From Oscheius tipulae (Eukaryota > Nematoda > Chromadorea > Rhabditida > Rhabditidae), in assembly GCA_037178975.1 (NCBI GenBank), contig JASJZH010000002.1, positions 7,057,501 to 7,121,500 of the forward strand: a DNA stretch of 64,000 nucleotides, read 5' to 3'. Every line of letters starts with the position of its first letter. The stretch's first letter is position 1. A model generated the notes under the pieces. It did no database searches and was not told where the DNA came from. It was given only the letters and a program-made list of their open reading frames with translations. Made by a program: the position numbers and the translations under genes. Below, one piece after another: positions 56,901-64,000 of this stretch.

Positions 56901-59900
56901 TTCTGGAGACTGGGTGCACTTGACAGGATTAAAGTACAATGTACACACTAGCTACCTCAAATCTTTGAATAGAGATAACTTCCCAGTCATTTCCATAGGT
57001 CAAGAGACGATTTTTTTGGGGTATGCAGAAGCTGTAGATTTTGATCTTCTCTACAATTTTACAGAACGTGGGAAAACTGAGAAATGAGAATTTCGCGCAA
57101 ACTTGCAACAAAGGCGCGCATGAGTGAAAAACAATTTCCGCGCGCACTTTTCCGGCTGAAGACAACTGTCTTTACGTCTTTTTGGTGTTTTGCAAAGTTG
57201 TAGAGAAGATTAGAACTACAACTTTGAAGGACATCGAAAAGTTAAAAAATGTCATCTTCGACCCAAAAACTGGGCTAGAATTTTCGTGGTGGGGTTGGTT
57301 GACAGTAGAAAAAGACGGAACTTTGCTCATTCCACGATGAGCTCGACCGTTACCTTTTTCTCACCACATCTAAGGTTTTCAGCTCTCCATGCTCCTCAAC
57401 ACCTCCATCTCCCCGCATCTCCATCAGTCACACCGATGCCCTCATGGATCCTTCCTCCGAGACGGCTTCCTCCAGCCAGGATCTCTTTCCCTCAAGTCCT
57501 CTTCGTCTCCGTCCTCCGGACCTTCTCTCCCCGTATCCCACCTCCTCAAGTCCTCCGAGAAGCAACTCTGTCGACCTCTCGACTCTCCGTCGCGATATTG
57601 AACTGCTTTCTGTCAGCTCGGGCGACAGTGACGGTGGAAGCGAGTCCGAGTTCGAGCCGCCAACCCCAGCCGAGAGTATAAGAACAACTCGGTCCCGGAG
57701 TCACGATCCGTCCGCCCCCACATCAATCTTGAGGCGACCGAGCCGCATCGAACACCTATCCGAGCTCTTCAGGTTGAACAATTGGGATTAAACGTGTTGG
57801 GATTAGTGGTCGGGGTCCAATATCAACAGTCTCTCTCTCTCCAATATCCCCAAAGAAAATAAGCTGCATAGATGAGGGGTTTCTTGAAAGGGAATACTCT
57901 TGGACATTAGTTTTTGCTAAAAAAAAAATTTGGTCTTGGAAAACTAGGGATTTTCAGAAAAGCCCTGGCAAAATCGCCAGTAGTCCGACGATCAGCCGAA
58001 CAGGAAGTGAGAACGGTAAACAAGCATCGGACGAGTCGGTACTGGATAGATGACCAGGTGAACTGAGGTCTAAAAGTTACAAAACAGTTTAGATGGTCCC
58101 AGCGGAACACATCTGGCTCCCATCTTCAGGTCCAGGCTCGTCAGCTAGTGCCGATTCGGAATGCTATGTGGGAGAGAGGGACTGCAGGAAACAGGGTATG
58201 CCGCTCTTTGAATCTGTCTTTCTGTGTCTGTGTCTCTGTTTCTCTGTCTCTGTCCATAGCTATGCTGTTCAGGAGAGAAACGTCGCTGTGCTGCCTGTCA
58301 CATAGTGGCTCATACATCTTGTTTCCCCCTCCTGGTCAAGCTCAATCTGAACTGTAAGACGACATTCCGAGACCATACGGCGAAGAAACAGCCTTCGAAG
58401 GAGCTGGTAGACACACTGACTCTTCATCACTGGGTGCATAAGGTATCTTGTACCCGAAAGGAAATTAAAAAGGATTCAGTGGCGCCATGAGGGTCGATGC
58501 AACGGATGCGGAAAGTCGTTTCAGCAGAAGATGTTCAACTTCCAGCAGAAGGAGAAGAAGGAAACGATCGCTGTCGCCTGCTCTTGGTGCAAAGAGTCGT
58601 ACCACTTGAAAAACTGCTTTAACAAGGACAAGCTTTCTGAAAAGTAGAGCCTACAAGCATGTTTGTCAATCGTAGAGTTCCAGATGTGATCGAGGAGCCC
58701 TTCGCGACATGATAGTGCCCCCTAACTGGATTCTACGGCTCCCCTGTCGGAAAAGGAACAAGCACAAACAAGCCGTGAACCGACAGAGCAAGAAGGTAAG
58801 ATAAAGTTTATTGACAAGGGGTCCGATTGGCGGAGCGCAGTCAGCAGAAGCTTTGGCCATCTTCATCTCGAGCAATCTAGTCTGTCCCAGCTCGGACTCA
58901 CGAGGAGCGCCGCCCGGACCGACGATGTTGCTCGGCATACGACGCAGCTTCAGCGCCGACTCTCTTCTCCTACTTGTCTGAGACGCGAGGAACTGCAGGA
59001 CCGACGATGTTGCTGGCCATCCTGACGGGACTGGGCTAGTCTACTGGACATTCTTGAAAGCGTTTCCGAGTTCGAAAGAGTAACTAGCTGTTTGAAATGA
59101 AGAAAGTACAAAATAAGTTAGGGTAAAACTATTTGCAACAGAAGCAATCAAGGAGTTCGTGACGAGACTCTACCCTTCCAAAGTTCCATCTGGACACATC
59201 TTCACAGAATCCAACAGTTTTTTTCGGTGTTTGATCGCTAACCTTTTAAGGCAAGCCAAAATATCGTTGGACATGAAATTTGTCTTACTGGGAGGATACG
59301 GTAAAGAATACGTCTAGCATCTGAGATGGTACGCTTGAGAATGTATTCGTGAGAATGGTTCTGAGACTGTACGGGCAAGTATTTGTCCAGGTTCTGATGT
59401 GACTTGAGAAGACGTCTGGATTTCGAAACATTACGGGTGGTATTTTACGCGAGCACTGACACGGTACGGGTGACTCTATGCGATCCTCCGAAAAGTATTA
59501 CGCGTACTGCTCCATATTTTATGTGCAAAGAGAGCCATAAGTCTATGAGCACCCCAGTGTTTTAGCCAATGCGCCAGTTCATCGTCAAGCCAACAGAACT
59601 ATGGAGCAGTGGCCCATCTCAGCCTCTGATCGTCTTTGTCAACCCAAAGTCCGGTGGCAACAAGGTACTTTCACTTCACTTCTGATGGATTATAATATTT
59701 AGGGATCAAAAGCTCTTCACACTCTTTGCTGGCTCCTGAACCCACGCCAGGTCTTCGACATAACCACAATGAAAGGGCCGAAGTTTGGATTGGAAGTCTA
59801 CAGGAAAGTTGTGACCCAGCTACGACTGCTGGTCTGCGGAGGGGATGGAACGGTCGGATGGGTGCTTCAGACTCTGGACAACGTGAGTTCAGCTGGTCTT

Positions 59901-62025
59901 TGACATAGTGGCGGCTTCGAGAAATTCCAAGAAATCTCATTTTCAGCTAAACTGGCCAACGTACCCTCCAATGGCCATCATGCCCTTGGGAACTGGAAAC
60001 GATCTTGCGAGGTGCATGGGCTGGGGAGGAACATTTTCTGACGAGCCGCTAAGCCAACTGCTGCAAGCCATCCTTCATGAGACTACCGTCACACATTTGG
60101 ACAGGTAAGAACGTTCCTTTTTCTGTCAAAAAGGCCTACTCAGATGGAGAATCGACGTGGAACCGAACGCGGACGCTCCGATCGAGGTGGACGACCTCGC
60201 AGATGCCGTCCAGTCGTCACTTCCCCTAACTGTCATGAACAATTACTTCTCAATTGGAGCCGACGCTCACGTGGCCCTCCAATTCCATCACAGCCGCAGT
60301 ACGTCAGCCCTTTAAGATGACTAAAATAGATTTTAGGCGCGAATCCTCAGATGTTGAACAGTCGCCTGAAGAATAGGATAGCTTACGGTGGTCTCGGAAC
60401 AATTGACTTGTTCAAGAGGAGTTGGAAGGATCTCTCCGACTACATTCATCTTGAATGTGATGGTGTGGATGTGACTCCGAGGATCAAAGAGCTCAAACTG
60501 CATTGTATACTGTTCCACAATATTAGTTACTACGCTGGAGGTGAGACAATAGTTCGCTACTGTTATGAAGTACGCTACTTGTCGGGCCCATTTCAGTCAC
60601 TAGACAAAATTTTTAAGGCTTTTCTATGTTCTGCTAAAGTTGTAGATCAGTTCAAATGCTACAACTTTGAGTAACAACGCAAATCGAAAAAAAAATTGAG
60701 ACTTGCTATAGAAAATAAGTGACGGCCAACAAGCAACGGTTACTGTAATTGCCTGGAAATCCTGAATAGAGATGACAGGAAAGCGAATCAGGAGATGTTT
60801 TCAGGAACAACTCCTTGGCCTTCGGACGCGAATAGTGACGCTTTGAAACCGAGCTGTTGTGACGGGAAGATTGAAGTACTTGGCTTCACTACAGCCACAT
60901 TAGCAGCCCTTCAAATGGGAGGCAAGGGAGAACGGCTGGCACAATGCTCGTCAGTTAGGGTCATCAGTCATAAAGCGATTCCGATGCAGGTATTGGGTTA
61001 GAAAGTTGCACGACAAAGAAACGTGAAGGTCGATGGCGAACCCTGTCTTCTGGCTCCCTCAGTGATCAATCTGACCTTCCACAGCAAGGTTCCGATGCTC
61101 CGAAGGGACAAGAAGTCGGCTTGTACCCCGAGTCTGATGAGAAGAAACACCAGAACTGGACGCCGAGACTCAAGAATCCAGTCAACTTCCCTAATAATGC
61201 AGCTGCCGGTGGTCGTGGTTGGAAGAGTCGACTACGATACTTATAAGGACTGTTTCGAGAGATTGAAAGACACAGGTGAGAAGGAAATATAGCCGTAGCA
61301 AGGAAATTTCAGCTTACGAACTCGGAATGATTAACGTCGAGGCTGAGTGTGAGCTGGAATCGGCTCGTGTCACCATCCAGAAGATGCTGATCAAGAAGAG
61401 TAATCTTCCTTACGAGCCGACGAGGGATTGGAGGTTCTTGGATTGTAAGTGATCTATTGAAAAAAGTGTGATGCGGCCATTTTCAAACACTTTTTTTTCC
61501 TTACTTGTCCTTCTTCTGCTGCAACGGGTCCTGCCACCTTTGTCACGTTTTCCCTACGGATGCATTCTTTGTCTTATCCATAGGTATCGTGCCAATATCT
61601 ACCACCCTGGGTCCCGCCAAATCATCTCCCCGAAGATTCAGACTTAAAACGAGACGCGGGACCAATTAAAAACAGATAACAAAAAAACCAAAACTAACCT
61701 ATTCTTCAGACGTCACAAACGCCGAGGAAGGAACTTTCCGCGTTTCACGACACCAAGAAAGTGTCCACAGTGTCTCGGATATCTGCAATACGGATGAGTG
61801 TCTTCTCATCCTGGACGATGCTTTTCCCTCGATTACGGCCAAAGAAAGCGATGTTTCTGTCTTCACAGTGGCCAGGTAATAACTTATTTTTCCAGTCAAC
61901 ACTCATAATTTAGCGACAGCTCTCCTCCGCGACAGACTCCTTCTCCTCGAAAACAAAGTTCCCGTCGTATCAGTGAGACTCTGCGCATTGTACTGTGCAG
62001 CGATGCTCAAGAGACACATTTGTAG
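53906..62025 (+). CDS. Diacylglycerol kinase, zeta/iota type, without ankyrin repeats
   Basis: It phosphorylates diacylglycerol to phosphatidic acid. Twenty exons fit in phase from 53906-54204 to 61914-62025. A long basic and Ser-rich N-terminal region (53.9-57.8 kb) is followed by RKALAKSPVVRRS (exon 57958-58057), matching the MARCKS-like site region. Then come AEHIWLP and two C1 domains (CYVGERDC ... CAACHIVAHTSC; HHWVHK ... CNGCGKSF ... CSWCKESYH). The catalytic domain has FVNPKSGGNKG, VCGGDGTVGW and PLGTGNDLAR. The accessory domain (VDGEPCLLAPS) and the family C-terminal region (RDWRFLDYVTNAEEGTFRV) follow. It ends ETHL, a class I PDZ-ligand pattern, with no ankyrin repeats. Two exons use AAG acceptors (55633, 61028). 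The ATG at 53906 is provisional. Confidence 0.92.
54541..54573. repeat. Stem-loop family copy (DGK intron)
   Basis: AAAGTTGTA (54541-54549) pairs with TACAACTTT (54565-54573), 9 of 9, preceded by gatattctgc as in other copies. Confidence 0.55.
55374..55422 (+). repeat. tRNA-like box A in DGK intron
   Basis: ATGGCTCAGTCGGTTAGAG is a strong tRNA D-arm match, but the expected box B (CCGGTTTTGTTTAAGCC) is degraded. It is a tRNA-derived relic. Confidence 0.4.
56176..56222. repeat. Stem-loop family copy, degenerate (DGK intron)
   Basis: gcgatgttctgcataattgtag ... ctacatctttgcag has the family's layout with mismatches in both arms. A half copy (ctacaactttgcaatc) is at 56396. Confidence 0.45.
57193..57226. 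repeat. Stem-loop family copy, perfect 11-bp stem (DGK intron)
   Basis: CAAAGTTGTAG (57193-57203) and CTACAACTTTG (57216-57226) are exact reverse complements around a 12-base loop. A degenerate relative lies at about 57024-57065. Best-preserved member of the family. Confidence 0.7.
58802..58938 (-). other. Antisense open frame nested in DGK intron
   Basis: The minus-strand frame begins MPSNIVGPGGAPRESELG at 58938 and runs past an AATAAA (about 58808-58813). It contains KMAKASADCAPPIGPLVNKL, faintly like the N-terminus of L11 ribosomal proteins (xAPPIGP). Seventeen bases encoding SNIVGP recur 84 bases upstream on that strand (about 59001-59017). It may be a decayed gene fragment; coding status is doubtful. 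Confidence 0.25.
60636..60668. repeat. Stem-loop family copy, perfect 10-bp stem (DGK intron)
   Basis: AAAGTTGTAG (60636-60645) pairs with CTACAACTTT (60659-60668), 10 of 10, preceded by tatgttctgct as in the other copies. Confidence 0.65.
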
Positions 62026-62763
62026 CCAATTTTGTCGGTAAAGGACCGAAAAGCTATGACGAGTATCCCCACGTTTCAATTTGTTTCCCTCATATATATT
62101 TGTAATAGTGTATTCAGATGTGATTATACCAGATTTTTTTTCGAAGAAAACTTTTATTTTGTACACAATTGGAAGTGAAAAACCTTTGTCTTCTTCCGTA
62201 ACGTCTAACCAACCAAAGGATATTTCATCCGTACTGTGCCGTTGAGTCGCATAGTTTCGTCGACAGAACAAAGTCTACCCCGTACATTCTCGGTCATCCA
62301 GACTAGTACTTGTTTCAGAAAGAAAAAAAGTCGTTACTGATGCATTCGTATAAAGGCGGTCTGTTGGTCGGTGCAGGGCTCTGATCTGACAGGCCAGAAC
62401 GAAGAAGAGAAAGATGGCTGGAAAGAGACGAGCCATTACGAAAAAGCACAAAATTTAAAGAATCGGAGTTCATTGGTATTCTACGCAGTTAGGCATTCAA
62501 AAAAGACGGGACATCTAGACACCGACGTCGAATTGAATAGAAGGTTGTCAATTCAAAAAATGGTTTCAATAAGAATTGTAGCGGGGCATAATAAGCAGTA
62601 GGTTACCAAATCACACTCACTCACACCCGTACCATCTCCGCAGCACACCCAACTGAGAAGACTCGACTTTTTATTTTATCGGAAAGAGGCTTTGTATGCA
62701 CACACACTTTTTTCTAACAGATACGGCTCGCGTTCAATAAAATGGCTTTTTAAGGATTGTCCA

Positions 62764-63041
62764 CTAATGGGGCCCCAAAGTACGAAAGAGTTCGTAAGAT
62801 GCACCGCACGTGGTGGTGGGCCAAGATAAATGACATCCGTATGGGCAGTTGTCAGCAACTTCTTCGCACGTACACTCAGCTTTAGAAAAAAAAGCGTAGC
62901 TGTTCCTGGTGTCCGAGTTAAGATATGTGTACTTGCTGTCTTCACCTTCTAATAGAGGACCACTGTTAGGGATGTTACACAGGGATCTTATCGAACGATT
63001 GCCGTTTGATTGACATCTAATTTCAGGCAACTTGGCTCTCC
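62764..63041 (-). CDS. Possible Cys-rich secreted protein exon, unknown
   Basis: Read on the minus strand it contains LPEIRCQSNGNRSIRSLC and then ECTCEEVADNCPYGCHLSW, ending CGASYELFRTLGPH and a TAG stop. Six or more closely spaced cysteines suggest an extracellular fold. No signal peptide or start is found in this frame, so a 5' exon would lie to the right of 63041 (a possible acceptor is ACATTAG at about 63066). I do not recognise it. Confidence 0.3.
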
Positions 63042-63815
63042 TATCGAAAAATTTGATTTTCCTCCTAATGTCATCTATCTTTCTTTTCCTTCAAGAACTG
63101 TGTTTAGGGTGTGAACCGAGCTTACTCAGCCCAAACTGTAACACTGATAGCATAATTTGGTTAAGTTGTATCTTTTTTTCTAAAAATCTAACTTAAGTTG
63201 TCTAAGATATCCATTACCATTAATAGAATGCTTTCCTGTCATCTCTATTCAACAGGGAACTCATAGTCCATCATGTTCCTTTGTTTTACAACAGCCCTGC
63301 GGTTGTCCTCTTATCATACGGGGAGTTCGAGGAGAGGTCTTCCATCCGAATACCCTCGCTATTTACAAAACATACACAAAATTCCAGACATTAGTCACAT
63401 CCAGCCTATTAATCAGCCCCCACTCTTCTCTCCTGGCCTATATATCACTTTCCTTTTTCTTGTATCACTCTACCAATCAGTGTCCATTAATCTTTTGAGC
63501 AGGACAGTCTCCTGTCGACTACCGAAAAGTTTTAGATGGACATTATTGTTGATTTATTGGCATCTGGCTAGCGCTCATAAATGTGTTTTGCAACAATTGT
63601 CGCACGTATCATGGCGGAAGAGGGAGAGCTGGCTGGAGCTGGGCCCCTGCTGTCTCGACACACTTTTCGTTTTTCTCTCAATTTGTCTCTCTCGGTCTCT
63701 CCATTTATTCATAGCGAGAGTATCAGCTGACCCCATGCCGACATGGCTTTTTCAGAGCTCTCCAGTTAATGATTAGTCAGTAGCTCCTCCTCCGGATCTC
63801 CTCTAGGAAAAAAGA

Positions 63816-63900
63816 TGCCTCGGATGGCCGAAAAGATCGCCGGGACGCTGGCTCCCAAGCGCACCTCGGATGCTATGCTCGCATCCGGGTTTGACCCCTC
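63816..63900 (+). repeat. tRNA-like SINE head
   Basis: ATGGCCGAAAAGATCGCCGG and CGGGTTTGACCCC sit at class II tRNA box A and box B spacing with a variable-arm-like hairpin between (ggatgc ... gcatcc). The first and last seven bases do not pair, so it is not called as a tRNA gene. Confidence 0.4.
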
Positions 63901-64000
63901 GCGAAAGTTTTCGACAGCTTCGAGAATTCATCATGGCTCGATAGCATATCCTTCCAGTGTCATCTCTGTTAGACATTCAGGCAATTCAGGTTCGCTTTGG

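Larger units (their letters stand above)
62026..64000. other. Right flank, mostly without supported genes
   Basis: After DGK I see one possible minus-strand exon (62764-63041), CT-rich sequence around 63400-63720 and a tRNA-like head near the right edge. Nothing else reaches the standard for a gene. Confidence 0.4.

Noticed and set aside
1-64000. CRISPR arrays, bacterial operons, phage genes, viral polymerase or transposase genes
   Set aside because: None seen; gene structure is fully eukaryotic and the mobile elements found are non-coding.

Overview
The window is eukaryotic and reads as a rhabditid-type nematode. It has many very short introns (about 35-60 bases) ending in TTTCAG or TTTTAG, TTTCAG-like sites just upstream of several start codons (trans-splice acceptor candidates), two cuticle collagens with the nematode N-terminal region, an astacin of the NAS class, a serpentine chemoreceptor-like gene, and a 5S rRNA gene that I recognise as nematode-like from memory. 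Gene order at the left end recalls Caenorhabditis elegans chromosome II (eat-3, eif-3.F, scp-1, a TMEM41 homologue, rab-39, wdfy-2). I cannot name the species.

Left block (1-20 kb), housekeeping and dense. Four minus-strand genes follow head to tail with gaps of only 172-279 bases: TMEM41-like, OPA1/EAT-3, eIF3 subunit F and SCAP (the last runs off the left edge). This looks like an operon. RAB39 lies divergently to its right, then WDFY2 (WD40 + FYVE, minus) and a Cockayne syndrome A (ERCC8/CSA) WD40 protein (plus). Introns here carry tRNA-like and 5S-rRNA-like sequences, inverted-repeat elements and a perfect 41-base palindrome.

Middle block (20-36 kb). About 3.5 kb with no gene I can support is followed by a ROR/CAM-1 receptor (Ig, Frizzled, Kringle, TM, kinase) spread over 10 kb with two introns of 2.6 and 3.9 kb; its DFG motif is lost. 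A small secreted protein and a sulfide:quinone oxidoreductase follow.

Right block (37-48 kb), cuticle and secreted functions. It holds a BTB/T1-domain protein, a Gly-rich secreted protein, a small membrane or secreted protein, a 5S rRNA gene, an astacin protease (prodomain, EGF, CUB), an unusual cuticle collagen with a long Ala/Pro-rich tail, a 7TM receptor, a canonical cuticle collagen and two tiny secreted products.

Far right (48-64 kb). This part is sparse: a broken REXO4-like exonuclease, an unresolved multi-exon gene, and a 20-exon diacylglycerol kinase of the zeta/iota type that lacks ankyrin repeats but ends in a PDZ-ligand-like ETHL. Its introns carry a recurrent 9-11 bp stem-loop. 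All exon models come from reading frame, splice-site phase and remembered family sequences, not from searches. I did not find a new multi-gene system; the most unusual items are the intronic repeats, the degenerate ROR kinase and the collagen tail.
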